Of a DNA stretch of 64,000 bases, positions 56,074-64,000 are shown in pieces (position 1 is the stretch's first letter; each line of letters opens with the position of its first letter). The translations under genes and the position numbers were made by a program. Where the stretch lies: the NCBI GenBank assembly GCA_026874595.1, contig JAPPUL010000095.1, positions 558,001 to 622,000 of the forward strand, in the 5' to 3' direction. Under the pieces are notes generated by a model, which was given only the letters and a program-made list of their open reading frames with translations, searched no databases and was not told the origin of the DNA. The stretch is from Sipunculus nudus. Its lineage: Eukaryota; Annelida; Sipuncula; Golfingiida; Sipunculidae.

Positions 56074-56706
56074 CTAACTTCCAAGCTCGCTACTCTTCGT
56101 TATTACTTTGTCTATTAGTGCCTTCGGCCCATATTTACTTGCCTCTTGTGCCGTCATCCAAAAGTCTCTGTCTATATCCTTCTTTACCTCCTTTGCACTT
56201 TTTCCCGTCGCCTTCACATATATATCTATTATCTTATTTTTCGTGTTTAACATCTCTTTGGCTTGTATCTCAATATCCGCTACCGTCCCCCTGTATACTC
56301 CGCTTATTAATGGCTGGTGTATAAGTACCATTGAGTTGGAAAATGCATAACGATGTCCCTTACTTGCTGCAAGCGATATTATAGAGCCCATACTCGCTGC
56401 AAACCCCATTACCACCGTCTTTATTACTGGCTTTACAAAATGCATCATATCGTATATTGCAAAGCCTGAGAATATCTCACCACCAGGTGAATTGATAAAT
56501 ACTGTTATCGGCTTTTTTGCATCCTCTTCCTCAAGCAATAATAGCTGATTTGTAACTCGATTGGCAAGCTTTGAATTCACCTCTCCTGATATTATTACCT
56601 TCCGTGACTTTAACAACTTCTCTGAGAGCCCTAAATCATTTTTATCTTTGTCCTTATCATCATCTTCTTCTTTCATATTTAAAAAATCAAGTCCTTTGTA
56701 TCGCAT
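56074..56706 (-). CDS. clpP: ATP-dependent Clp protease proteolytic subunit
   Basis: Serine peptidase core that works with ClpA/ClpX-type unfoldases. The 210 residues include a charged N-terminal extension (EEDDDKDKDKND) absent from most relatives. The catalytic triad is S105 in GFAASMGS, H130 in VLIHQP and D181 in RDFWM. INSPGGEIFSGFAIYDMM is the oxyanion-loop segment. It begins 127 bases after the PEGA lipoprotein stop on the same strand and ends two bases from the convergent lpxD. Confidence 0.95.
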   Translation of the reverse strand: MRYKGLDFLNMKEEDDDKDKDKNDLGLSEKLLKSRKVIISGEVNSKLANRVTNQLLLLEEEDAKKPITVFINSPGGEIFSGFAIYDMMHFVKPVIKTVVMGFAASMGSIISLAASKGHRYAFSNSMVLIHQPLISGVYRGTVADIEIQAKEMLNTKNKIIDIYVKATGKSAKEVKKDIDRDFWMTAQEASKYGPKALIDKVITKSSELGS

Positions 56707-56833
56707 TCTACTTGTCCTCTAATTATTAATATTATGTATTGTTTCCTTTTTTACTTTTAGATATAGTATATAATAGAATTTAATCGGTTAGACTAATTTT
56801 TCGTCGCAAATTATATTGTCTGCATTCCATGCT

Positions 56834-58468
56834 TTAGAACTTGATACTTACAGACAGTTGTACATCATCATGAAAATAATCAAAACTATTATATGCTGCT
56901 GCTTTTGGTGTTTTCAATATTATGTCAACGTCTTCCGCGTACAATTCTAATACCTGAAAGAGTATTGTCAAACTAACAAGACCTATTAATGTATATAATG
57001 CATTATTCTTTAACTCTGTCATTTGTTGGGTTTTTAAAAATAATTCGTTTTGGAGATTAACTCCTGCCTTTCCAGAGGCTTTGTATTTGTCTGCATATGT
57101 CTGCTCATACAATGCACCATATATAAATGCTCCAAGCGATACGAAACTACTATAGAGAAATACATTCTTAACTATATTATAGGACCTTGATATGTCTTCT
57201 ACCGCTTGATACTCATTATTTCCCTCGCGCATAGGGAAAAATAATCTAAGATTCTTCCCTTTCTCTACATCGACTATCGTATTAAGATGACTATAGCCCG
57301 CCTTCTCAAGACGTACTTTATATATTCCCGTCGATATATCCTTTAGGACCAAGGGGCTTGTTCCTTTATATTCTAAATCTAGATATATATCTGCTCCTGC
57401 AGGTTCTGATAATATTACAAGTCCGCCTTTGTTTTGTTCTTTACTAAGATTTATTGATAATGTTTGTCTTTCTTTATCACGTATATATATTTTCCCCGAC
57501 ACTTTCTTAAATCCCTCTTTCATAACCACTATATCATGATACCCTATCGAAAGCTCCTTGGTAAAGGGACTCCTAGTATATCTTCCGTCATCTATAAAAA
57601 CTAGTGCGTCACTTGGATTTGTCTTTACCTCAAGATGACTCTTTTTATACGGTGTTAAATATCTTATTATATAATTAGACACTCTCTCTACACTCTTATT
57701 AAGCCTTAAATTAAGATCCTCTCTACTATATAAAAAACTTTTTCTAAACACAAACTGCTTCTGATCCTTATCAAAAAGTCCTATCTCAAACCTAATGCCC
57801 CCTCCACGATCTCTTATATTACCTACAAGTATTATATCTCCTCCACTCTGGCCTAAAGTCCTATACACTTCTCCTTCATTGAATACTTCCAACAGCTTAT
57901 GGCTTGTTAGGCTTGTTGGAACTCTTAGTTCTTTTACTTTCGTTTCTTTGTTTACTGAAAGTCCTAAAAGCTCTTCATACTTTGGTTTTCTCTTTTTAAA
58001 ATAACTAAGATATCTTCTTACAGCCTCTACTTCACCTGTTCTATTGCCAACAGCCTCATAGGTCCTTCTAAATCCAGCCCCTGCCTTCTTATCTTCTACA
58101 CCCTTTCTTTTTCTTGATACAATACCTGTATCATCAAGTCGCTTAAACCTATAGGCTCGTCTAATAGTATTTAGCTTGTGGCTTTCCTTTATTACCTTAG
58201 CTTTATTTGATAATATCTCATATTTAAGGGGGTATTTTACCTTCTTAATCTCACTTAGGCTTGATATTATTCTATTGGGAAACGCTTCCTCGTATATGTC
58301 TAGGGTAGCATCTTCTTCCTCATTTACAAACTTCGCAACCGATAGTACTAGCTTATCTTTTCCCTTCGGTTCTACACTAGTATCCTTTACCAGCTTCTCG
58401 CTACAAGACCAGTGCACTAAACTCATTATAACAACTAGTAATACTAAACCCTTTTGTCGCTTTTCCAT
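56834..58468 (-). CDS. PEGA-domain lipoprotein
   Basis: A 544-residue predicted lipoprotein; signal KGLVLLVVIMSLVHWSC gives C22 as the lipid-bearing residue. Residues 1-270 hold an unrecognised periplasmic part with VPTSLTSHKLLEVFNEGEVYRTLGQSGG, then LILVGNIRDRGGGIRFEIGLFDKD. Two PEGA repeats follow: HLEVKTNPSDALVFIDDGRYTRSPFTKELSIGYHDIVVMKEGF and GGLVILSEPAGADIYLDLEYKGTSPLVLKDISTGIYKVRLEKAGY. Two membrane helices lie near the C-terminus (VFLYSSFVSLGAFIYGALY and LYTLIGLVSLTILFQVLEL). PEGA domains are typical of surface or S-layer-linked proteins. Confidence 0.85.
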   Translation of the reverse strand: MEKRQKGLVLLVVIMSLVHWSCSEKLVKDTSVEPKGKDKLVLSVAKFVNEEEDATLDIYEEAFPNRIISSLSEIKKVKYPLKYEILSNKAKVIKESHKLNTIRRAYRFKRLDDTGIVSRKRKGVEDKKAGAGFRRTYEAVGNRTGEVEAVRRYLSYFKKRKPKYEELLGLSVNKETKVKELRVPTSLTSHKLLEVFNEGEVYRTLGQSGGDIILVGNIRDRGGGIRFEIGLFDKDQKQFVFRKSFLYSREDLNLRLNKSVERVSNYIIRYLTPYKKSHLEVKTNPSDALVFIDDGRYTRSPFTKELSIGYHDIVVMKEGFKKVSGKIYIRDKERQTLSINLSKEQNKGGLVILSEPAGADIYLDLEYKGTSPLVLKDISTGIYKVRLEKAGYSHLNTIVDVEKGKNLRLFFPMREGNNEYQAVEDISRSYNIVKNVFLYSSFVSLGAFIYGALYEQTYADKYKASGKAGVNLQNELFLKTQQMTELKNNALYTLIGLVSLTILFQVLELYAEDVDIILKTPKAAAYNSFDYFHDDVQLSVSIKF

Positions 58469-58485
58469 AAGTACATTCTTATCTT

Positions 58486-58545
58486 CTATTTCTTACTATC
58501 CTATTTCTTACTATCCTATTGCTTACTATCCTATTTCTTATCTTT
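58486..58545. repeat. 15-bp tandem repeat, four copies
   Basis: Four copies of CTATTTCTTACTATC with one base changed (CTATTGCTTACTATC), between the PEGA lipoprotein start and the end of the cyclase-PPR gene. On the transcribed minus strand the unit is GATAGTAAGAAATAG, so it sits in the lipoprotein leader. Confidence 0.88.
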
Positions 58546-58575
58546 TAAGATATTGAAGGCTTTTTCTTTTACTAT

Positions 58576-59913
58576 TTACTCAAATACTAAGTCTTTTGGG
58601 ATCCCTTTCTCTTCCATCTCTTCAAGTAAGCCTTCTGCTTCATCAAAATCACTTACTTTCTTTAGCAATAATGCATAGGTTACTGCGTTTGGTAATATGC
58701 CCGCTTCTTCCATACCGTGCATTATCTCTTTTGCTTCGTCAAAATCGCCTGCTAGCCTAAGCTGTTTTACGTACATTGCAAAACTTGGTCGCAGATTCCT
58801 TTCCTTTAGCATATCTATTGCTTTCCTCGCCATATAGCCTGTCTCCGCTTTCTCTATCAATATTTCGTAACTTGATACGCTCGGGTTTAATCCGCGCCCA
58901 ACACATTCTAAAAGCAGCTTCTCTGCTTCCTTAAACGTCGATATGTGTTTTAGCAATATATTATAAGTCTCATGCTCTGGGGAAAGTCCTCGCTCAAGAA
59001 GCTCATTCATTAGTCTTAGTGTAAGCATATTTGATGGCGCCTTCTCCATCAATCTATTATATGTTTCAAGATTTGGCAAAACTCCTGCACCCTCCATCTC
59101 TTCTTTCATGTTTAAGGCTGTTTGATAACTATCTAAATTATATATTAGCTTGTTCCATCTTTCTACTTTTGCTTCTTTGCTAAGTTCTTCTTCCGTTGAT
59201 AGGTAGCTTGATATCTCGTTTGCCAACTCTCTTGCTTCTTCTACCTTCCCTACTTGGTTTAACGTATACACTAGCCATTCTGGATGTTCCAACAACCTCC
59301 ATTTATCATATTGCAGGTCTTCCATTATCACCAAGTCTGGTGTCTCTTCCATCTTGATACCAGGAAATTCTTCCTTACGCTTTTCTATATCTAGAGGCTT
59401 TGTTTTTACTATATCAAAATAATTGTAGATTACTGTGTAGTCAATTAATATCTCATTCGGATAACAACAATTTGCTGAGCGTACGCTCCGTCTTGCACTA
59501 TCCCCTACCCAGTGCCTTGTATCATCTAAAAGCTTCACTGACATATCAAGTCCTGAACTTATTCCAAGCCGTAGCTTTGAGATCGTTTCAAGCTCAAGTC
59601 CTGTATATTCACTCATTTCACTTGCAAAGCGTCTTGACATTATATAGGCAAAGCAACATAACGCTGGCACCTTCCAATCCTTATCCGTCATCACCAACCA
59701 TCCATCCCCTGTAAATTGTGTTATATCATCTTCTAAGTTTAAGTGAGTTAGATGCGGGACTATCTGTTTTACCAAATAACTATTAAATAAATTCTGCTCC
59801 TGCGTTGTACGACGCATCGCAAGCGCCGTTGACTTTATCATGTCTATACTCAATGTATATACTATCCCAACCCACCCTTCTTGTGAACTTGATTGCCCTT
59901 CCTTCTTTTTCAT
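58576..59913 (-). CDS. Class III nucleotidyl cyclase domain fused to PPR repeats
   Basis: A 445-residue protein of two parts. Residues about 15-165 look like a class III adenylate/guanylate cyclase domain: YTLSIDMIKSTALAMRR with metal Asp D24, DDITQFTGDGWLVM with metal Asp D70, and LRLGISSGLDMSVKLLDDTRHWVGDSARRSVRSANCCYPNEILI in the place of the transition-state region. Residues 249-440 form six tandem repeats of exactly 32 residues, ending in LP/SP/NP/RP/LP, with the PPR pattern (V/E)TYNxLLxK...EAExLLxEMxExGIxP. The domain order is cyclase then PPR. No signal peptide or membrane helix. The start ATG has GAGGG upstream. PPR proteins are rare in bacteria, mostly eukaryotic organelle RNA-binders; RNA binding here is inference. 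It precedes the PEGA lipoprotein gene on the same strand. Confidence 0.82.
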   Translation of the reverse strand: MKKKEGQSSSQEGWVGIVYTLSIDMIKSTALAMRRTTQEQNLFNSYLVKQIVPHLTHLNLEDDITQFTGDGWLVMTDKDWKVPALCCFAYIMSRRFASEMSEYTGLELETISKLRLGISSGLDMSVKLLDDTRHWVGDSARRSVRSANCCYPNEILIDYTVIYNYFDIVKTKPLDIEKRKEEFPGIKMEETPDLVIMEDLQYDKWRLLEHPEWLVYTLNQVGKVEEARELANEISSYLSTEEELSKEAKVERWNKLIYNLDSYQTALNMKEEMEGAGVLPNLETYNRLMEKAPSNMLTLRLMNELLERGLSPEHETYNILLKHISTFKEAEKLLLECVGRGLNPSVSSYEILIEKAETGYMARKAIDMLKERNLRPSFAMYVKQLRLAGDFDEAKEIMHGMEEAGILPNAVTYALLLKKVSDFDEAEGLLEEMEEKGIPKDLVFE

Positions 59914-60144
59914 ATTAATATACCCTCTTTGACATTTTACCTTACTTTAGCTAATCCGTTCTTTTTACAAACACATTGCCTTGTACTAAAAACTATTCCT
60001 TTTTTCCAAGACCATGATGTCTTTGTATAATAATATGTTTCTATCTTTTATACGCCTTTCTTTATTAAAAAAAAACTTTTTACGCTCTATTATCTTATTC
60101 CTTGTTTTACCTCTTTTATTAAAATCCATCCCTTCCTTTCTAAC

Positions 60145-62904
60145 TTATATTGGCACTATCTTTATAAACTCTTTTAATACCTTCTCTTGTTCTCTTTTAA
60201 ACTTAGTAGCAAAGACGTTTAGTTGATTATTATATTTTTCGTCTACATTCATTTTACTAAATATATTTACAAAATCTTCTATCTCTTTTACTAGAAACTC
60301 CTTATCTGCACTTGATAGCTCCTTCAAAATCCTAACATCCGTTCCAAGCCGACTCTCACCTACCTCCCCCCTTATATAGCATACTCCGCTACTCATACCA
60401 CTGCATGCATAATAGCCTATCGGATGTTCAAGATCAAATATATTTAGCAATATCCCTATCCCTCCTTGTGCATACTCCATAAAGTAATCGCCCATCCCCT
60501 TACCAGCATCAAGTCCAAATATCCCTATCGGCGGAACACGTGTGTCAAGATCCCTCTTAAAACTCTCTACGTACCTATCCCAACCAAGTTGCTCTACCTT
60601 TGCTGAGCGCTTTTGATATCGCCTTATTAACTCATTTAATACCTCCCCCCTCTCCCAATCTATATATTTGCCAGGATCTACCTCCTGCCATACCTCAGGT
60701 AAGCCCGCTTTAAACAATAGTAAGTTTCTTACACCCCCGCTCTTTGCTACCCGAAACTTCCCAGATACTGCGTAGGACGCAAATAAGTCGTTTACCTCTC
60801 CTCCTATGTTTATCTCCTTCGGATTTGATGTGTTGGCTATTGCAACTTGCGCATTGCCGCGTATTTTGGTCTTATTAACTTTTGTCGGATAGGTGTTTAT
60901 TTTTACGTTCCTTGTAAATGCAAAGGAATTGTTACCACTAAGTCCGTATACATCTATCTCTTCACACTCTACTCCTGTCCCGATAAACCTCTGTCCACCA
61001 ACATTCTCCAACACAAACTTCTTTACCCCACGCTCTACTGCCTTCTTCATTAGCACATTTAACATATAGCTGTTTATCTTGTCTACTCCTACATCGATTT
61101 TAAGCTCTTTTTTTACTCCATTATCTTTTATATTTGACAATAGCTCCTCAAGCTCTTCTTTATTATCTTCATACATCTTATTTCGACTCGTAAATAACCT
61201 TATGTTTGTATCTGCTTGCTTTATCGAACTTAATTGCTTTTTATGCTCTCCTGTTCCAAATGTTTCATATAGCAACGGGTCTGACCCGTGATAGCGAAAT
61301 CTACGCGAGCCCACTACGTCATTTATACTACTCATTCCAAGCCCTGCTGCAAGCCCTTCCATATCCGATATCCAACTGCTATTCATCTTGTATATTTGCT
61401 CTGCTCCCTCCTCCGGATCTATTCTATCTCCGTATCGACGCGAGGTTATTCCCCAGGCGCATTGTCCTGTATGGCATCTCTTACACAATGTACAGCCAAG
61501 TGGGTGCAACTGCCGCATCCCCATACCTACAAAATCGGCTCCCGCTAGCAGCACCAAAAAGGCCGAAAAACTATCTACTATACCCCCTTCCGCTATAACC
61601 GATACCGTATTTCTTAACCCCTCCCGCCTTAACGCAATGTCTGCTATGTGCGTCAAATACACTGTGTTTAATCCCCTGTTTTGCATGTCCACTACGTGGG
61701 CCGCTCCCGTTGAACCGTCCCCGCCTTTTATTGTTATATAATCAAACCCTGCCCGAGCTAAGGCTACAACTATTTCCGGGTAGTTCCATGCTGTTCCGTA
61801 CGCATCTGCTCCTACTAACTTTCCCTCCCCAAGCACCGACCGTAGCGTCTCAACTCGCATTGGAAGCTCTTCTATTGAATACTGTAAATGCTGCGGGTTG
61901 GGGGCCGTTAGCGTCTTTAACGCTTCTACGCACCTTAAAAGCGCTATCTCATAATCGTTCTTTGACGCCTGTAAGCGCCCGCCCTTCCCCTTCTTTGCAT
62001 CCTGCCCATACTTCATATTAAACCCTGCAAACTTATCCAAGTTCACCCATGGCCCATAACCTCCTGAACCAAATTGCACTATACTATATTTATAACCCGA
62101 TTCAAAGTCCGGATGCACGAACCCCTCTCCTGTGAAAAATGGTCGCTCAAGCTTTATACTTCCCATCATACGTGCCAGGAAGGCTTCGTGACTGTTTGAA
62201 CCATAACTTTGATTTACGTCAAATATTGGGCTTTTTACCTTTAACCTTGCTTCTCTTTTTCCCAAATAACTATTCTTAAGATCTCCTGCATACTCATGCT
62301 TATTGTCTCTTTGCGGACTTAGTATTTCTGCTGCGTCTATTAACCAATCTCCTCTTATTTTAGAGGGAAGCTGTCCATGATGGGCCGAACTTACCATCGG
62401 GACAGACCGACTGCGCTTTAATGCATCATTTATAACCTGGTGATCTGTAAGCTCACATCCTATCGAATTGTAATCACGCTCCGGGTATATTTGTATTGCA
62501 CCTCGGGGACACTCCTTTACACATTTTTTACAGTTACAACACTCAGACTGGTTTATATGCAGTATCTTATCTACTATCACAACCGGCTCATTACCCTCAA
62601 GTTCAACAGGATTCCCATATTGATCAACCGATACCTCTTCCATCCAAAATACCCCAAACGGTATCCCCGGACTTTCTAGGTTATGGGTACACTCTATTAC
62701 GCATGTCCCGCAGTGTATACACCCTCGCCCCGGCTCCTCCTCCTCGCTTGTTACCTTAACTCGCCACTCCCCTCCCACATTGTGCATACCCAACTTTACA
62801 GGCTCATCATGCACTATCGTTGTTTGTCTTATTAATTTATGTGCCTCCTGAGGAAATCCATTCTCCCGGATTATTAGTTCCTCAGGCAGTTTGCTTCCAC
62901 TCAT
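60145..62904 (-). CDS. gltB: Glutamate synthase FMN/GXGXG subunit with N-terminal ferredoxin domain
   Basis: A 919-residue subunit of a split glutamate synthase. The N-terminus has two [4Fe-4S] motifs, CIHCGTCVIECTHN near residue 61 and CCNCKKCVKECP near 121. The FMN-dependent synthase barrel is IVQFGSGGYGPWVNLDKFAGFNMKYGQDAKKGKGG, LVGADAYGTAWNYPEIVVALARAG, TIKGGDGSTGAAH, VIAEGGIVDSFSAF and GMGMRQLHPLGCTLCKRCHTGQCAWG, the last providing a three-cysteine cluster. The C-terminal part is the glutamate-synthase alpha-type GXGXG helix. It overlaps the amidotransferase gene by 23 bases. This is the archaeal/Thermotoga-style architecture. Confidence 0.93.
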   Translation of the reverse strand: MSGSKLPEELIIRENGFPQEAHKLIRQTTIVHDEPVKLGMHNVGGEWRVKVTSEEEEPGRGCIHCGTCVIECTHNLESPGIPFGVFWMEEVSVDQYGNPVELEGNEPVVIVDKILHINQSECCNCKKCVKECPRGAIQIYPERDYNSIGCELTDHQVINDALKRSRSVPMVSSAHHGQLPSKIRGDWLIDAAEILSPQRDNKHEYAGDLKNSYLGKREARLKVKSPIFDVNQSYGSNSHEAFLARMMGSIKLERPFFTGEGFVHPDFESGYKYSIVQFGSGGYGPWVNLDKFAGFNMKYGQDAKKGKGGRLQASKNDYEIALLRCVEALKTLTAPNPQHLQYSIEELPMRVETLRSVLGEGKLVGADAYGTAWNYPEIVVALARAGFDYITIKGGDGSTGAAHVVDMQNRGLNTVYLTHIADIALRREGLRNTVSVIAEGGIVDSFSAFLVLLAGADFVGMGMRQLHPLGCTLCKRCHTGQCAWGITSRRYGDRIDPEEGAEQIYKMNSSWISDMEGLAAGLGMSSINDVVGSRRFRYHGSDPLLYETFGTGEHKKQLSSIKQADTNIRLFTSRNKMYEDNKEELEELLSNIKDNGVKKELKIDVGVDKINSYMLNVLMKKAVERGVKKFVLENVGGQRFIGTGVECEEIDVYGLSGNNSFAFTRNVKINTYPTKVNKTKIRGNAQVAIANTSNPKEINIGGEVNDLFASYAVSGKFRVAKSGGVRNLLLFKAGLPEVWQEVDPGKYIDWERGEVLNELIRRYQKRSAKVEQLGWDRYVESFKRDLDTRVPPIGIFGLDAGKGMGDYFMEYAQGGIGILLNIFDLEHPIGYYACSGMSSGVCYIRGEVGESRLGTDVRILKELSSADKEFLVKEIEDFVNIFSKMNVDEKYNNQLNVFATKFKREQEKVLKEFIKIVPI

Positions 62905-64000
62905 AATCTAACCTCTCTTTATATCCTTCTTTTATTCTAAATCCGACAAGCTTTCCTGCATCCGGATTATATATTTCTACATCCTCACCAAGTATTACCG
63001 CTGCTGTAACTATCGCTCGCTCCTCGCTCCCTAGCAATATTATATTCTCACTCTCGCCTATCGTAAGTGCTCGCATATGATCTCGGTCTGTTAGTGCTAT
63101 TAGTATGTCATCTATTAAAATTATTGCTGTCGATGGGCCGCTCATGTTAAATCTATATAATGACGCATCCTCTTTAATCGCTTTATAATGTTCTAATTCC
63201 TCTTCTCCAAGCTCTTCTAGCTCCGGCGGGAATTTGCCCGATATTACCCATTCTATCTCCTTTAACGTGTAGCCATTACTTACCAAATAATGCATCTGTT
63301 TAAATAATGACTCTGAGTCCGTTCCTACTGTTAGCGGTATGTTTAATTGCTCAAGCGCTATTGCATTCGATTTGTCCGACGACAAGTGTCCATTATGGGT
63401 CCCTGATAAATTCCCTAATGCTATCGGTTGTGGGCCCCACCATACCCCCCGTCCGCTGCTTGTTGGCCACCTCATGTGCGTTTGTACCACGTTTAATTTT
63501 TCGCTTTCGTATTGTTCTATATTAAAGACTTTTATTGTGTCTGTTAACGTAAATGCTGTTAGAAACGTACCGCTGTCTTGAGCGCTTGAGTAGATCCTTG
63601 CGTCATCTGTATATTTACTATTAAATTCTATTACCTTCTTCCTTACAAATTCCTTCGGGCAACTTATCTGATCTCTATATAACATATCTTCTAAGGCAGG
63701 CGCTGTTATCGTATATCTATACATCATCGGCATCTCGTATTTATGATACCATTTCTTGTGTATTAAACGCACCCTGTCTTCTAGCATGAAACCCCAAGAC
63801 GTTAGCACCCTTTCTAAATCTTCTACATTTTCACTGCGTCTGTACATTATATGAAAATAAAATATATTATCTCCAAGATATTCATACACTCCCTTCAAAG
63901 TTATCCCAGCTCCTGCACGACCACGATATTGCAAGCACTCTGCCGCCTTTAGCACGCTCGATAAATGAAACTTTCCTGCCGCAGTCAAAAGCCCACATGC
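62882..64000 (-). CDS. Glutamate synthase amidotransferase-type subunit, N-terminus cut by window
   Basis: Class II (Ntn) glutamine amidotransferase subunit of the split glutamate synthase. The frame runs to the window edge and starts ACGLLTAAGKFHL, where the cysteine immediately before GLL is the likely nucleophile, so at least the codon before it is missing. Visible are QYRGRAGAGITLKGVY, THMRWPTSSGRGVWWGPQPIALGNLSGTHNGHLSSDKS and NIPLTVGTDSESLFKQMHYL, the glutamine-site and ammonia-channel segments. The C-terminus (GPSTAIILIDDILIALTDRDHMRALTIGESEN) is the typical PRTase-like end. It overlaps the FMN subunit, so both are translated together. Confidence 0.92.
   Translation of the reverse strand, partial: ACGLLTAAGKFHLSSVLKAAECLQYRGRAGAGITLKGVYEYLGDNIFYFHIMYRRSENVEDLERVLTSWGFMLEDRVRLIHKKWYHKYEMPMMYRYTITAPALEDMLYRDQISCPKEFVRKKVIEFNSKYTDDARIYSSAQDSGTFLTAFTLTDTIKVFNIEQYESEKLNVVQTHMRWPTSSGRGVWWGPQPIALGNLSGTHNGHLSSDKSNAIALEQLNIPLTVGTDSESLFKQMHYLVSNGYTLKEIEWVISGKFPPELEELGEEELEHYKAIKEDASLYRFNMSGPSTAIILIDDILIALTDRDHMRALTIGESENIILLGSEERAIVTAAVILGEDVEIYNPDAGKLVGFRIKEGYKERLDYEWKQTA

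Noticed and set aside
60014-60226. Hydrophobic 70-residue plus-strand frame
   Set aside because: It overlaps the 3' end of the glutamate synthase gene and lacks a ribosome site.

Overview
The window looks like chromosome from a low-GC spirochaete. The best marker is a periplasmic-type core flagellin (flaB, 41793-42653) with the spirochaete-style segment [13 protein letters not shown]. Other signs are lipoproteins with relaxed lipoboxes, short tandem repeats in many intergenic gaps, and frequent TTG start codons. An intact lpxD implies a lipid A-type outer membrane, as in Leptospira or Brachyspira and unlike Borrelia or Treponema. I cannot name the genus; a deep-branching lineage such as Brevinematales is a guess. 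I found no tRNA, rRNA, CRISPR array, insertion sequence or prophage.

Layout. 0-3.4 kb: sucC (cut by the window edge), sucD, proC and a GerMN-domain protein. 3.4-9.7 kb: a minus-strand TetR regulator, a 1178-residue double acyl-CoA dehydratase activase and its dehydratase-like partner, with G-rich tandem repeats on both sides of the activase. 10-21 kb: a LamG lipoprotein, recF, lon, ndk, a GH57/DUF3536 glycosidase, ispF, panE and xth. 21-27.5 kb: a minus-strand peptide ABC importer (two OppC-type and one OppB-type permeases and a large binding protein, no ATPase); one OppC-type permease carries a long coiled-coil insert. 27.6-32 kb: a seven-bladed propeller protein, trpD, a lipoprotein, rsmI and a FlgM-like protein. 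32-38 kb: an iron-alcohol-dehydrogenase-fold protein that lacks its metal ligands, larB, larC, an AGCS symporter and purA. 38.5-43 kb: an unknown protein, a class III aminotransferase-fold protein lacking its catalytic lysine, a divergent flagellin relative and flaB with a sigma-28-like promoter. 43-47.4 kb: a lipoprotein and a second partial peptide-importer set. 47.4-64 kb, mostly minus strand: coaBC, secreted and membrane proteins, a cNMP-binding protein, a CAP-domain protein, fluC, a methyltransferase, lpxD, clpP, a PEGA lipoprotein, a class III nucleotidyl cyclase fused to PPR repeats, and an archaeal-style split glutamate synthase.

The most novel item is the cyclase-PPR fusion at 58576-59913. 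It has a cyclase-like domain keeping both metal-binding aspartates, followed by six consecutive repeats of exactly 32 residues with PPR consensus features. A protein with an intact-looking cNMP-binding cassette lies about 8 kb away and could be an effector. Three other genes look like repurposed folds: an ADH without metal ligands, an aminotransferase without lysine, and a short flagellin-like protein.
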